From: Runella sp. MFBS21
Lineage (GTDB): Bacteria > Bacteroidota > Bacteroidia > Cytophagales > Spirosomataceae
Length of the DNA stretch: 64,000 nucleotides
Direction: 5' to 3'
NCBI RefSeq assembly: GCF_029433105.1
Contig: NZ_JARNTW010000002.1
Location: 124,001 to 188,000, forward strand
Position 1 is the first letter of the stretch; each line of letters starts with the position of its first letter. Under the pieces are notes generated by a model. It had not been told where the DNA came from. It saw only the letters and a list, made by a program, of their open reading frames with translations, and made no database searches. A program made the position numbers and the translations under genes. Positions 18,829 to 28,436 of this stretch are shown here, one piece after another.

Positions 18829-18948
18829 TTAGTCTTTGAAGAATTTTTTGTAGTTACGCTCTTGACTTTCTAAGAGGCTTCCTACCCAAAATGCTAGTCC
18901 AAGCAATGTAGCGTAAAATATAAGAGTACCAATAGTTCTTAAGTCCAT
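18829..18948 (-). CDS. Small single-pass membrane protein, 39 residues
   Basis: I do not recognise a family. The chosen product starts MDLRTIGTLIFYATLLGLAF, has one membrane helix (about 6-26) and a charged tail ending YKKFFKD. The frame is open 24 residues further up, but that part is not convincing as protein. Support for a real gene: a sound start, a typical small-membrane-protein layout, a terminator immediately after the stop, and placement in a gap that otherwise has no reason to be kept between hisB and DUF3127. Confidence 0.6.
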   Translation of the reverse strand: MDLRTIGTLIFYATLLGLAFWVGSLLESQERNYKKFFKD

Positions 18949-19067
18949 TATATTGATTTTGATTTTGTGAAACCTTTTACAAACTGTACAAAAGTAATAA
19001 GGGGAGGAGGTTAGATACAAGTTTAATCCTTGTTTTTTTAAGAATTTCTCTGCTGATTCTTATCAAT

Positions 19068-20189
19068 CTAAAGCACTCCTTTGGTAGAGGGCAAAACATC
19101 CAGTGCCTTGAGGTCGCGTTTTACTGCCATTTTTATGGCTTTAGCCCAACCCTTGAAAATCGCCTCAATTTTGTGGTGTTCATTGCTGCCTTCACATTTG
19201 ATGTTGAGGTTGCATTGAGCGGTATCAGAAAAAGATTTGAAAAAATGATAAAACATTTCGGTAGGCATTTCTCCGATTTTTTCGCGTTTGAAATCCGCAT
19301 CCCATACTAACCAAGGGCGTCCTGAGAAATCAATAGCGACTTGTGCGAGAGCTTCGTCCATTGGAAGCAAAAAACCATACCTACTGATGCCGCGCTTATC
19401 GCCCAAAGCTTTACGATAAGCTTCTCCTAGCGCTAGGGCGGTATCTTCGATAGTATGGTGCTCGTCGATGTGTAGGTCACCTACCACTGATATTTTCAAA
19501 TCAGCACCTGAATGTTTGGCCAATTGGTCGAGCATATGGTCGAAAAAACCAAGCCCAGTTTGCATTTCTGATTTTCCGCTACCGTCTAAATTAAGTTCTA
19601 TCTTGATTTGGGTTTCTTTGGTATTTCGCTCTACTGATGCAGTACGGGCTGGTAAGCGCAAGTGTTCATAAATTTCATCCCAATTGTTGCTAACAAGCGT
19701 AATGGCTTTTTTGAGTTCGGGAGTAAGGTTGTCGGGCCATTCGGGGGCAATAAAAATGGCTTTCGCGCCGAGATTGACGGCAAGCTGAACGTCGGTAAGG
19801 CGATCGCCTATTACGTAGCTATTGGCCAAATCATAATCTTCACTGAAATACTCTGTCAATAAGGCTATACCGGGTTTGCGGGTAGGGGCATTTTCGTGAG
19901 GAAAGCTACGGTCGATATGAATATTTTGAAATACCACACCTTCTCCTTCAAGGGTCTGGAGCATTTTGTTTTGGGCTGGCCAAAAAGTATCCTCAGGAAA
20001 AGAATCAGTACCTAGCCCGTCTTGGTTGGTCACCATCACAAAACCATAGTCGGTGTCTTCGGCAAGGCGCCGTAAATTAGAAATCGCTTTGGGTAAAAAA
20101 GCCAGTTTTTCTAGTGAATCTACTTGAAAATCAACGGGAGGCTCGACGATAATGGTCCCGTCGCGGTCTATGAAAAGAAGTTTTTGCAT
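19068..20189 (-). CDS. hisB: HisB, bifunctional histidinol-phosphatase / imidazoleglycerol-phosphate dehydratase
   Basis: The 373-residue fusion catalyses steps 6 and 8 of histidine synthesis. The N-terminal HAD phosphatase (1-165) has the nucleophile motif DRDGTI (Asp8, Asp10) and [10 protein letters not shown]. The C-terminal dehydratase (about 180-373) has the manganese-binding histidine clusters in [32 protein letters not shown] and the second repeat [17 protein letters not shown]. No other his genes are in the window. Confidence 0.95.
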   Translation of the reverse strand: MQKLLFIDRDGTIIVEPPVDFQVDSLEKLAFLPKAISNLRRLAEDTDYGFVMVTNQDGLGTDSFPEDTFWPAQNKMLQTLEGEGVVFQNIHIDRSFPHENAPTRKPGIALLTEYFSEDYDLANSYVIGDRLTDVQLAVNLGAKAIFIAPEWPDNLTPELKKAITLVSNNWDEIYEHLRLPARTASVERNTKETQIKIELNLDGSGKSEMQTGLGFFDHMLDQLAKHSGADLKISVVGDLHIDEHHTIEDTALALGEAYRKALGDKRGISRYGFLLPMDEALAQVAIDFSGRPWLVWDADFKREKIGEMPTEMFYHFFKSFSDTAQCNLNIKCEGSNEHHKIEAIFKGWAKAIKMAVKRDLKALDVLPSTKGVL

Positions 20190-20281
20190 TACTTACTTAG
20201 TTTAAACTGCGAATATCGAACTTAGCAGCTCGTTTTTTTATAAATTGCTTGAAAATTTTCTTGATCCAAACTAAAAACTTG

Positions 20282-21622
20282 ATGAAAAAAACACTCCTTT
20301 TTAGCGCTTTACTGGCGACAGCACTAGGGCAAGCTCATGCCCAAAGTGGCCTCAAGCCAGTCATAAACCAAGCCGCCGATGCAATCGAAAGCAAAGTAAT
20401 TGCGTGGCGGCGCGATTTGCATGAGCATCCCGAGCTAGGGAATCAAGAATTCAGAACAGCGGGTATTGTGGCTGAGCATCTGAAAAAATTAGGCTATGAA
20501 GTGCAAGAAAAGATAGCCGTAACGGGCGTAGTGGGTGTCTTAAAAGGAGGAAAGCCTGGCCCTGTGGTGGCCTTACGTGCCGATATGGATGGGCTTCCAG
20601 TGACTGAGCGTGTGGATGTTCCTTTTAAATCTAAAGTAACTACTGAATTTAATAATCAAAAAACGGGTGTTATGCACGCTTGTGGTCATGATAGCCACGT
20701 GGCGATTTTGATGGGGGTGGCAGAAGTATTGGCTTCGGTGAAAAAAGACCTCGCGGGTACGGTAAAGCTGATTTTCCAACCTGCTGAAGAAGGCGTATAT
20801 ACGGGAGGGACTTTCGGTGCCAATCGTATGGTAGAAGAGGGGGTTTTGGAGAATCCCAAAGTAGATGCCATTTTTGGTTTACATATCAATTCTCAAACCG
20901 AGGTAGGTACTATTCGTTATCGGCCAGGCGCGACAATGGCAGCAGTAGACCAATTGACTATCAAGCTCAAAGGCAAACAAACCCACGGTGCCAATCCTTG
21001 GTCGGGCGTAGATCCCATTGTGACGGCTTCGCAAATTGTGATGGGACTACAAACGATAGTAAGTCGGAATGTCAATATTACCGAAAATCCTGCCGTGGTA
21101 ACAGTAGGTGCTATTCATGGCGGTATTCGTTACAATATCATTCCAGAATCATTGGAAATGATTGGCACTATCAGGACTTTTGGTGATGAGCAGCAAGCGT
21201 TGGTACATCGTCGTATCAAAGAGATATCTAACCATATCGCCGAAAGCGCGGGTGCCAAGGCCGACGTAGAGATAGGAATAGGGTATCCTGCCACGGTCAA
21301 TGACCCCGCTCTGACCGATAAGATGATTCCGACTTTAGAAGCGCTTGCGGGCAAAGACAAAGTACTCATTACCCCTGTAGCGACGGGAGCCGAAGATTTT
21401 AGTTACTTCCAGAAAAAAATCCCGGGTTTCTTCTTCTTTTTAGGAGGGATGGCCAAAGGCAAAAGCCCATACGATGTAGCACCTCATCATACTCCCGATT
21501 TTTATATTGATGAGAGTGGATTTACTTTAGGGGTGAAGTCTCTAAGTCATTTGGTGGTAGATTATATGGCTATGAATGCCCCACAGGTAAGCTCTCCTAA
21601 AACCAAAAAAACAGCTAAGTAA
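20282..21622 (+). CDS. M20-family metallo-amidohydrolase, exported
   Basis: The 446-residue protein from ATG 20282 has a signal peptide (MKKTLLFSALLATALGQAHA cleaved near AQS), so it acts outside the cytoplasm. The hydrolase has the M20D / N-acyl-amino-acid amidohydrolase motifs: WRRDLHEHPELGNQEFRTA, LRADMDGLPV, GVMHACGHDSHVAILMG, FQPAEEG and GLHIN. The late metal ligand lies in TGAEDFSYF. It should cleave an N-acyl, hippurate-like or peptide amide bond. A start 11 codons upstream is possible but would precede the signal peptide. Confidence 0.92.
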   Translation: MKKTLLFSALLATALGQAHAQSGLKPVINQAADAIESKVIAWRRDLHEHPELGNQEFRTAGIVAEHLKKLGYEVQEKIAVTGVVGVLKGGKPGPVVALRADMDGLPVTERVDVPFKSKVTTEFNNQKTGVMHACGHDSHVAILMGVAEVLASVKKDLAGTVKLIFQPAEEGVYTGGTFGANRMVEEGVLENPKVDAIFGLHINSQTEVGTIRYRPGATMAAVDQLTIKLKGKQTHGANPWSGVDPIVTASQIVMGLQTIVSRNVNITENPAVVTVGAIHGGIRYNIIPESLEMIGTIRTFGDEQQALVHRRIKEISNHIAESAGAKADVEIGIGYPATVNDPALTDKMIPTLEALAGKDKVLITPVATGAEDFSYFQKKIPGFFFFLGGMAKGKSPYDVAPHHTPDFYIDESGFTLGVKSLSHLVVDYMAMNAPQVSSPKTKKTAK

Positions 21623-21637
21623 TTTTACTATAGCGCT

Positions 21638-21690
21638 ACAATCATACAAAATCGGCTCGCATATCTTGCGAGCCGATTTTGTATGATTGT
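21638..21690. terminator. Long perfect hairpin, bidirectional terminator
   Basis: A perfect 24-bp stem (21638-21661 with 21667-21690) encloses a 5-base loop TATCT. It lies between the convergent M20 and DMT transporter genes. The stem is longer than most terminators. Confidence 0.8.
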
Positions 21691-21711
21691 AATTTGCCCT
21701 AAAATGTAGAT

Positions 21712-22587
21712 TTATTTTTTAGCGGTCAGCCATACGCCTAGCATCACCAAACCACCGCCTATAATGGTACTCCATGTAAGTTTTTCGCCTAACAAACTTA
21801 CCGCTATCAAGGCTGCAAAAACGGGCGTAAGATTGCCTACCACAGCGGCTTTGGTAGCTCCTATTTGTTGTACTGCTTCATAGTACCAGATAAAACCCAG
21901 TGCAGTGGCAGTAGTGGCCATGTACAATACCGATGCCAAAGACTGCCAACTACTGTGGGTGATTTGGGAAATAAGATCGTGTTGTAAGGCGGGGCCTAGC
22001 AATAGTAGCGCTCCTAAAGTGGCCGAATAAGCACTCAAAGTCAGAGCAGGCATTTGGCGCAAAGTGATTTTTCCTACCAGCGTGTACACGGTCCAACTTA
22101 TGACACATCCCATGATAAGCAGCTCTCCTAGTCCCCAAGTATTGTCAGAAAATAAAGCCATAAAATCGCCACGCGTAAGCACCACTATGGCGCCCACAAT
22201 AGATAAAACAATGCCCATCCATTTGATAAACGATACCTGCTCTTTTAAAAATAGCCAACTTCCGAGTGTCACACTGACGGGTACAAAAGCAATCACTAAT
22301 GAAGCCCGAACGGTACTCATGTATTGCATTCCTGAAAAGAAAAATACATTGTAGAGAAATACCCCGGTAAAAGCGGCGACCAATACCAAACCCCATTGAC
22401 TTTTGGTAAGGGCGGGAAATTTGCCGTTGGTACGATACAAAAATGCCATCAATAATAAAGAAGCTAAAACAAAGCGCAAGCAAGAAATCGAATAAGGACC
22501 TAATGATTGGAGGGCGATTTTGCCAGCGGCAAAGTTGGTACCCCAAAAAAACACTGTGGCAATGAGCTTTAAGTAAGTGAGGCGCAT
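21712..22587 (-). CDS. EamA/DMT-family transporter
   Basis: The 291-residue inner-membrane protein has ten predicted helices in two EamA repeats (first FWGTNFAAGKIALQSLGPYS, second beginning near LLIMGCVISWTVYTLVGK). The conserved GxxxN/F region of helix 9 (AVVGNLTPVFAALIAVSLLG) is present. Family members export amino acids, nucleosides or other metabolites; the substrate is not predictable. It is convergent with the M20 gene. Confidence 0.92.
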   Translation of the reverse strand: MRLTYLKLIATVFFWGTNFAAGKIALQSLGPYSISCLRFVLASLLLMAFLYRTNGKFPALTKSQWGLVLVAAFTGVFLYNVFFFSGMQYMSTVRASLVIAFVPVSVTLGSWLFLKEQVSFIKWMGIVLSIVGAIVVLTRGDFMALFSDNTWGLGELLIMGCVISWTVYTLVGKITLRQMPALTLSAYSATLGALLLLGPALQHDLISQITHSSWQSLASVLYMATTATALGFIWYYEAVQQIGATKAAVVGNLTPVFAALIAVSLLGEKLTWSTIIGGGLVMLGVWLTAKK

Positions 22588-22669
22588 AAAAAATAAAGAG
22601 AGGATACGTATGAGTAAAAAAGAATTATCGCTAAAAGTTCAGCAAAAGCCAATCTAAGTGTAATATTTC

Positions 22670-22677
22670 TATTTTTG
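22670..22677 (+). promoter_or_regulatory. Candidate -7 box for ppk2
   Basis: TATTTTTG is an exact TAnnTTTG match, 51 bases before the PPK2 start. No clear -33 TTG is seen at the right distance. Confidence 0.35.
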
Positions 22678-22727
22678 ATTTTCGTAAATGAATTGTAGCC
22701 TTTAGGTGAATAAAAAATAAACAAATC

Positions 22728-23624
22728 ATGACAAAAAAAATCAATATCAACGACTTTCGTTTCGACGGAAATCAAAAGTTTAGTATCAAAAAAGTAGCTT
22801 CCAAAATCGATGATTTATATGGAGATAAGGCTGATTATGAGGCTAAATTGAAAGATTTTCGTACTACGATGGACGAGCTCCAAAGTCGCATGTATGCCCA
22901 TAGCCGATATGGATTGTTGGTGATTTTTCAGGCGATGGATGCCGCTGGTAAAGACGGGACTATCAAGCACGTACTATCGGGAGTAAATCCGATTGGCGTA
23001 AAGATTCAATCTTTTAAACGGCCTTCAGAACTTGAGCTTGACCATGATTTTTTGTGGCGTCATCTGGTACATTTGCCTGAGAGAGGCAATATCACCATAT
23101 TCAATAGGAGTCATTATGAAGAAGTATTGGTGGTAAAAGTTCATCCCGAAATTTTGTTGAAATCCCAAAAACTTCCGATAGAGCTTACCAAAGATTTGGA
23201 TAAAGTATGGAAGCATCGCTACGATGATATTGCTCATTTTGAGAAGTACCTTTACCGCAATGGAATTCGTACGGTGAAGATTTTTTTGAATATCTCACAA
23301 AAAGAGCAAGGCGAAAGACTGATTGAGCGCATTGCAGACCCTTCTAAAAATTGGAAGTTTGAAGAGGGGGATGTCAAAGAAAGGGGATTTTGGCAGCAAT
23401 ACATGGAAGCTTACGAAGAAGCTATCAATGCCACTGCTACCGAAAAAGCCCCTTGGTATGTGGTACCCGCCGATGATAAGAAAAATATGAGATTGCTAGT
23501 AGGACAAATTTTGATTTCGGAACTTCAAAAATTGGATATGTCGTATCCCGAAACTACCCCCGAACGCCAAGTCGCACTTCAAAAATTGATGGCTACGATT
23601 GAGGAGCAAGACAAAGATTTGTGA
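22728..23624 (+). CDS. ppk2: Polyphosphate kinase 2 family protein, class III-like
   Basis: The 298-residue single-domain PPK2 has Walker A IFQAMDAAGKDGTIKHVLSG and Walker B region ITIFNRSHYEEVLVVKVHP. The lid segment is YRNGIRTVKIFLNISQKEQG. The one-domain size and the motif set fit class III PPK2 of the kind described from Cytophaga hutchinsonii, which can phosphorylate both AMP and ADP with polyphosphate. The class call rests on motif recall rather than alignment. Confidence 0.9.
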   Translation: MTKKININDFRFDGNQKFSIKKVASKIDDLYGDKADYEAKLKDFRTTMDELQSRMYAHSRYGLLVIFQAMDAAGKDGTIKHVLSGVNPIGVKIQSFKRPSELELDHDFLWRHLVHLPERGNITIFNRSHYEEVLVVKVHPEILLKSQKLPIELTKDLDKVWKHRYDDIAHFEKYLYRNGIRTVKIFLNISQKEQGERLIERIADPSKNWKFEEGDVKERGFWQQYMEAYEEAINATATEKAPWYVVPADDKKNMRLLVGQILISELQKLDMSYPETTPERQVALQKLMATIEEQDKDL

Positions 23625-23642
23625 GCGAATGGATGTATTTCT

Positions 23643-23864
23643 TTAATCATTCAAACTCATAAGATAAAGTTGCTCTACTTTTTCGCGAGCCCAAGGGGTT
23701 TTACGCAAGAACTTCAAACTTGATTTGATGCTTGGATCATACTGAAAGCAGCGGATATTGACATATTCGCTCATCACTTCCCAACCGTAGTGAGCTACAA
23801 GGTGGTTGAGCATCATTTCGAGGGTGACACCGTGGAGGGGATTATTGGCTTGGGGATTGTTCAT
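23643..23864 (-). CDS. VF530-family (DUF2132) small protein
   Basis: The 73-residue protein contains the VF530 pattern: [20 protein letters not shown], then INIRCF-like [20 protein letters not shown] and [13 protein letters not shown]. The Vibrio fischeri member is a predicted DNA-binding protein with a SAP-like helical fold. Its physiological role is unknown. It stands alone between convergent ppk2 and the alcohol dehydrogenase gene. Confidence 0.88.
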   Translation of the reverse strand: MNNPQANNPLHGVTLEMMLNHLVAHYGWEVMSEYVNIRCFQYDPSIKSSLKFLRKTPWAREKVEQLYLMSLND

Positions 23865-23915
23865 ACTGCAAATATACGCAAGTCGGTATTGAATGAGTGT
23901 ATTTGAAAATTTTTA

Positions 23916-25025
23916 TCAAAATACAACGACCCCTTTGGCGTTGCGTCCAGCGTGCATATCCGCAAAAGCCGTGGCAAGCTCCTCAAGAGGATAAGTTTTT
24001 GTGATCATTTTATCTAATATCAAATCACCCTTGGCATAAAGCTCCTGTAAAATCGGGAAATCGATTTGAGGGCGGGCTTTGCCATAGAGTGGATTGATGT
24101 AGATTTTGTCCCATTCAAAAAGATTCATGTCTATTTTGATTTCTTGTTCGATTCCACTGACTTGGCAAGCCACTCCCGCATTACGAATCATGGCTAGAGG
24201 TGCAGCGCCTAGCTCAGGAATAGCGGTACACTCAAAAGCATAGTCTGCCCCTCTTCCCGAAGTCAGGGTTTTGACTTGCTCCGCTGCTTTTAGTAATCCT
24301 TCATCATTTTTATCGGCCAAAATCGTGTCGGTAGCACCGTATTCTTTGGCCATTTCGAGGCGTAGTGGATTGATATCAACAGCGATGATTTTGGCAGCTC
24401 CGGCGATGCGAGCACCTTGAATCACATTCAAACCTACCCCGCCTGTGCCAAGTACTACTACGGAGCTACCAGTTTTTACTTTGGCGGCATTGACCACCGA
24501 CCCATAACCCGTCATAACGCCGCAGCCCACAATCGCCGCTGATGGAAAAGGCATATCGACATTGATTTTGACACAAGCCGCTTCCCGGACCAAGGTGTAT
24601 TCGGACATGGTGCCGAGGCTAAAAGCGCGTTCAATAGGTTGGCCGTTGAGCCGCGTTGAAGTCAGCGTGGCATGGCCTCCTGAGGCTTTGTTGCCTGCGG
24701 TGACAGGAGAATTGACTTCACAAATATGTTGATTTCCTTCTTGGCATTGAAAGCATTTATGGCAAGGAATAGCCCAATTGAGCATGACCGCATCCCCTAC
24801 TTGCACTTGGGTAACTTGCGGCCCCACCTGCGTCACGATACCTGCTCCTTCATGGCCCATTACGATGGGCTTGCCCCACGATTGTGAATCCCAATCAGTG
24901 TGGCAAATGCCCGCCGCTTTGATTTGGACAATTACCTCATCGCCTTGAGGAGCATCTAGGTGTAAGGTCTGGATTGAGAAACCGCCCTGACCGTTGGCGA
25001 TAGCGGCTTTGGATGTTAGAAACAT
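23916..25025 (-). CDS. Zinc-dependent alcohol dehydrogenase (class III-like MDR)
   Basis: The 369-residue medium-chain dehydrogenase has catalytic zinc ligands in GICHTDW and GHEGAG. The structural-zinc cluster is CHKCFQCQEGNQHIC with all four Cys at C-x2-C-x2-C-x7-C. The coenzyme fold is VLGTGGVGLNVIQG, and VDINPLRL carries the Asp that prefers NAD. Class III-like enzymes act on alcohols or S-hydroxymethyl glutathione/mycothiol-type adducts. It starts 3 bases after the stop of a secreted-protein gene, so the two are likely one operon. Confidence 0.92.
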   Translation of the reverse strand: MFLTSKAAIANGQGGFSIQTLHLDAPQGDEVIVQIKAAGICHTDWDSQSWGKPIVMGHEGAGIVTQVGPQVTQVQVGDAVMLNWAIPCHKCFQCQEGNQHICEVNSPVTAGNKASGGHATLTSTRLNGQPIERAFSLGTMSEYTLVREAACVKINVDMPFPSAAIVGCGVMTGYGSVVNAAKVKTGSSVVVLGTGGVGLNVIQGARIAGAAKIIAVDINPLRLEMAKEYGATDTILADKNDEGLLKAAEQVKTLTSGRGADYAFECTAIPELGAAPLAMIRNAGVACQVSGIEQEIKIDMNLFEWDKIYINPLYGKARPQIDFPILQELYAKGDLILDKMITKTYPLEELATAFADMHAGRNAKGVVVF

Positions 25026-25028
25026 CGA

Positions 25029-25805
25029 TTATTTGGCTTGGGGGTATTTGGATAAATCAGGACGGGCAAAATCGGTAAAAATACTATCAGGAAGTTTGTC
25101 AAAAACCACAATATCGGTCAAGTCACGGTCGCCGCGCTCCCCAGAAAGATAGATTTTGCCGTGTTTTTTGTAGTCCGTCCAAGGGCGAATGAAATTAGGC
25201 TTTTCGGCATCATATTTGGCAAAATACGCCCATTGCCATACCATTGGGTTTGTTTTCTTTACCCATACCTTGTATTTATTGTCGGGGGTATTGCCTACGC
25301 CTTTGAAAGTAAGTTGAAGAAGGTCAGCTTCTACACCGTCTTGGGTTTTGTCTTCTCCTAGATACTTGAGTGTCACGCCCGAATCCTTGAGTTTGAAAGG
25401 CATCACTAGCCAATAGCTATCATTGATCCAAGCACCTTTGCCACTACGTACGTATTTGGCGATAGAATCGGGGGCTGTTTGTTCTTGGCCATACTTAAAA
25501 ACCCGCCCTTTGTCGGTGTTGATATTGAGAAGGAGAGTTTGGTCATTGTTGACATTGTCGATTCGTACATTGCCGGTCCATTTGTCCCAGATAAGCTTAC
25601 GATTACCGAAAAAATTCCAAGCGATGTAGCGGGTTTTGTCCCAGTTTTTGCGTCCGCCCATGTTTTCCATGACTTGGTCGGCAATTTGAATCGCTTTGGC
25701 ATCAGACCCCGCTTCATCAAAACCAGATGCTGGTGGATTTTTTTGTGAAAAACAGGTTATACCTGCCATAAAACATAGAAGGAAAAAGACAGAACGTGAG
25801 GTCAT
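25029..25805 (-). CDS. Secreted protein of unknown function (outer-membrane lipoprotein-sorting-like fold possible)
   Basis: The 258-residue protein has a signal peptide (MTSRSVFFLLCFMAGITCFS, cleaved near SQK). The body is a beta-rich domain with many Trp (YIAWNFFGNRKLIWDKWTGN, then GAWINDSYWLVMPFKLKDSG and VWVKKTNPMVWQWAYFAK). This resembles uncharacterised Bacteroidota proteins that look like LolA/LolB-type lipid-binding folds. I cannot give a function. It is the first gene of a probable operon with the alcohol dehydrogenase. Confidence 0.8.
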   Translation of the reverse strand: MTSRSVFFLLCFMAGITCFSQKNPPASGFDEAGSDAKAIQIADQVMENMGGRKNWDKTRYIAWNFFGNRKLIWDKWTGNVRIDNVNNDQTLLLNINTDKGRVFKYGQEQTAPDSIAKYVRSGKGAWINDSYWLVMPFKLKDSGVTLKYLGEDKTQDGVEADLLQLTFKGVGNTPDNKYKVWVKKTNPMVWQWAYFAKYDAEKPNFIRPWTDYKKHGKIYLSGERGDRDLTDIVVFDKLPDSIFTDFARPDLSKYPQAK

Positions 25806-25923
25806 TGGTATAGTTTTTTATGGAAAATTAACTTTTAACGCAAAGTTTACATACGTGATTGACATTTATCACCAAGTTTACTGATTTTTATCATATCATT
25901 TCATCTTTTATCTATACAATTTT

Positions 25924-26787
25924 ATGGCATCCAACCAACCTCAAAAAACAATGAGAACGATTTTGGTTCCGACCGATTTCTCTGAAAATTCGCAAAAGGC
26001 CTTGGAATTAGCCCAAGAAATAGCCGAACGTTATGACGCAGGACTCTTTTTGGTACATGCGTATCACCCCCCGGTGGTAGATCCTAATCTTCCTGCGGAT
26101 GCATTGATGGTATTGACCGAGCAGACTGAGAAAATTGAAAGTGAAAAACTAGAATCGTGGGCGCAAGAATGCCGGGCCAATGGCTACGCTTGCAAAAGTA
26201 AATTGGTGTTTGGGAGTGCGGTAGAGGTGGTTTTGGACGAAATCAAAGCCGAAAAACCGCTTTTGGTTGTAATGGGGCGTACTGGCAAAGGCGGCTGGCT
26301 CGACAAAATCATGGGAAGTGTCGCGTCGGCAGTGGCCTCTAAGGCAACTTGTCCGGTGCTGGTATTGCCGCCACAAACTCAGACGATTACTATTAAAAAA
26401 ATAGTATATGCCACCGAGCTTGAAAGACCTGAAGAAAATGCCCTAGGGTTTGCTTTCAACCTTGCCGAACATTTCAAGGCGGAGCTTGATTTGGTAAAAG
26501 TAAATGCCCCTTTTGAGGTCAATGTGTTTGACGATGAGCAGTTTGTGAATGACATTAAAGGCGTATTTGGGGATAAAAAATACACGCTTCATACCATCGA
26601 TGATGAGTCGGTAGTAGGAGGGTTGCAGAAATATGCGGATGAAAATCAGGCGGATTTGATTGTGATGTCTACACGCAAACGCGATTGGCTATCAAGTATT
26701 ATCAATCCGAGTGTGTCTAAAAAAATGGTATTGGCGACGCACATCCCCGTATTAATTTGTCATTTAGAAGAAGCTGTGCTAGCATAG
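25924..26787 (+). CDS. Universal stress protein, two tandem Usp domains
   Basis: The 287-residue protein has Usp domain 1 (about 9-148; TILVPTDFSENSQKALELA, ending VMGRTGKGGWLDKIMGSV with the G-x2-G-x9-GS ATP-binding pattern) and domain 2 (about 155-283). In domain 2 the glycine pattern is lost (STRKRDWLSSIINPSVSKK), so probably only the first domain binds nucleotide. Such paired Usp proteins respond to stress or growth arrest in the cytoplasm. Confidence 0.92.
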   Translation: MASNQPQKTMRTILVPTDFSENSQKALELAQEIAERYDAGLFLVHAYHPPVVDPNLPADALMVLTEQTEKIESEKLESWAQECRANGYACKSKLVFGSAVEVVLDEIKAEKPLLVVMGRTGKGGWLDKIMGSVASAVASKATCPVLVLPPQTQTITIKKIVYATELERPEENALGFAFNLAEHFKAELDLVKVNAPFEVNVFDDEQFVNDIKGVFGDKKYTLHTIDDESVVGGLQKYADENQADLIVMSTRKRDWLSSIINPSVSKKMVLATHIPVLICHLEEAVLA

Positions 26788-26827
26788 CTTATTTATAAAA
26801 ATCTTGCGAGAATGGGTTGTTTAGAGT

Positions 26828-26855
26828 ACACCTGAGTCTGGTTAGGCTCAGGTGT
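26828..26855 (+). terminator. Terminator after the Usp gene
   Basis: ACACCTGAG and CTCAGGTGT form a 9-bp stem over a 10-base loop, followed by a T-rich run. It lies 41 bases past the usp stop. Confidence 0.7.
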
Positions 26856-26888
26856 CTTTGTTTTTGGACTTTATTCTTTCAATCCAAA

Positions 26889-27536
26889 TCAGATAGAGAT
26901 TTTGAGAAGAGCGTTTTTTTGAGGCGTATTTACGTTGTTAGCCGCAAGCTTAATCATGGGTATTTCTTCTTCTCTTTTGTGAGCGTAGATTTTTGAGATA
27001 TGGTTGATTTGGATTTTTGACAAGTCTGTTTGAGTGATGCGCTCTCCATCCACAAAAATGTCAATATCGTTTTTGAATTCTTCGTACAGCGCAAGACGAT
27101 TGTCGGAGCTAATGTAAAGCATCGTATGTCTTTTTTGATTGTCACTCGCTTCCTTCAGTTGTACTTGATTCCCTGTCCAAGTATATGCCCATTTTTTTTC
27201 AACCTCCCAACTTTTTGTAAAGCTTAGTAGTTTGCCTTGGTGGTATTCTTCTACGATAACGGTATCGCCTTTATGGAATGTCTTTGTTTCATAAACATTG
27301 TTATCTACTTCTAAATTTTTTTGTTCCCCAAATTCTTGTTGCGTATCTGTGATAGATTCAGAGTGGATGCTAGGCTGGCACATCATTGTTGAAAATGCCA
27401 CAAACCCAAAAATGAAATATCTCCAAGCATTACAAGAAGAAGGGCGGCGATTCATCATCTGAACTCTTCTTTTGAGCATTGATTGGTTGAAATGATTCGT
27501 AAAAGTAAAGTATTCGGGATTGGTGAGAGGTTTCAT
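26889..27536 (-). CDS. M56-receptor 'satellite' protein C: anchor plus plug-like module
   Basis: The 215-residue protein starts MKPLTNPEYFTFTNHFNQSM. The segment NHFNQSMLKRRVQMMNR followed by a membrane helix (YFIFGFVAFSTMMC) copies the last membrane-anchor segment of the M56 receptor at 29553-31363. The rest would be periplasmic. Its end (DIFVDGERITQTDLSKIQIN, then ISKIYAHKR) has the pattern of the TonB-plug-like module seen at the C-terminus of Bacteroidota M56 proteins. There is no peptidase domain. A start 20 codons upstream would overlap the previous gene; the MKPLTN start is shared by all three satellites. Function unknown. Confidence 0.7.
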   Translation of the reverse strand: MKPLTNPEYFTFTNHFNQSMLKRRVQMMNRRPSSCNAWRYFIFGFVAFSTMMCQPSIHSESITDTQQEFGEQKNLEVDNNVYETKTFHKGDTVIVEEYHQGKLLSFTKSWEVEKKWAYTWTGNQVQLKEASDNQKRHTMLYISSDNRLALYEEFKNDIDIFVDGERITQTDLSKIQINHISKIYAHKREEEIPMIKLAANNVNTPQKNALLKISI

Positions 27537-27540
27537 GGCT

Positions 27541-28434
27541 TTAGTAAGTATGAATAAGAACAAATGATTGAGGCTTGTATAAATTTTTAGCATCATAGAT
27601 TACAAAAGATGCAAACTCTTTGATTTGATTGGGGGCTAGTTTGCTTACATACTCATAAGAAACGGGAAAACCATTTTGTCTAAAAAGAGCGCTTCTATTT
27701 TCTAATGCTTTTTTCAAAACTTCATTAGCAGGCGTATTAATTTTATACGTAGGTGTCCCTTCAATTCCTTCAAAGGGATTTTGAGTAAAGCTATTAGTTG
27801 ACATGTAAAGCAACTTATCCCACGACATGCCGTGCTTTATTTTTAGCTCAGAAATTTGGTATTGCAAAATTCGGCTAGAGAAGACTTCCTTGGCACTTGC
27901 TTCATCTTCTTTCGCTATCTTTTCTAAAGTAGAGGAGGAAGGTTTGAGAGAAGATGAAAACTGATTTGTATGAGGGTTGTACTTATAAAATTTAGATTTA
28001 AAAGGGAGTTTATGGCTTTCATTGCCATGAGTATATACAGAATTGTACCCTTTGCCGATTTGATAAGTTTCAATTTGTTTGATGAAGTTTTGAGAGTTGT
28101 CTAAGACGTATTTTGAAACCTTAAAATCAATATCCTGCTTTTTCAATGCTTGCTGAATAATGGCTAAATCACCTAAAGAAATTTTAGGCGTAATCACCCA
28201 TTCAAACTCGTTTTGGTTTTGATGCAAATACTTTGATTTTTCAGCCTCATCAATTGTAAGAGAAGGTTTGGAAAAAGAAAAAACTAAACCTATTGCCCCC
28301 GCGAATAAGAGATATTGTAACGCTGTTTTCCAAGTAACGGCGTTTTTGTTCATCATCTGAATGCGCTTTTTGAGCATTGATTGGTTGAAATGATTCGTAA
28401 AAGCAAAATATTCGGGATTGGTGAGAGGTTTCAT
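27541..28434 (-). CDS. M56-receptor 'satellite' protein B: anchor, sensor-like and plug-like modules
   Basis: The 297-residue protein starts MKPLTNPEYFAFTNHFNQSM and has the same anchor (NHFNQSMLKKRIQMMNK plus helix ALQYLLFAGAIGLVFSF). A periplasmic module follows (FEWVITPKISLGDLAIIQQA) that matches LITPKVTLENVVDIRKEF in the M56 receptor. It keeps the receptor's next segment too (DEASAKEVFSSRILQYQIS against DEAIANEEWTNNQIEYKIK) and ends in a plug-like module (NGFPVSYEYVSKLAPNQIKE). It is open throughout, 2 bases after satellite A and 4 bases before satellite C, so the three are probably cotranscribed. Confidence 0.7.
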   Translation of the reverse strand: MKPLTNPEYFAFTNHFNQSMLKKRIQMMNKNAVTWKTALQYLLFAGAIGLVFSFSKPSLTIDEAEKSKYLHQNQNEFEWVITPKISLGDLAIIQQALKKQDIDFKVSKYVLDNSQNFIKQIETYQIGKGYNSVYTHGNESHKLPFKSKFYKYNPHTNQFSSSLKPSSSTLEKIAKEDEASAKEVFSSRILQYQISELKIKHGMSWDKLLYMSTNSFTQNPFEGIEGTPTYKINTPANEVLKKALENRSALFRQNGFPVSYEYVSKLAPNQIKEFASFVIYDAKNLYKPQSFVLIHTY

Positions 28435-28436
28435 GG

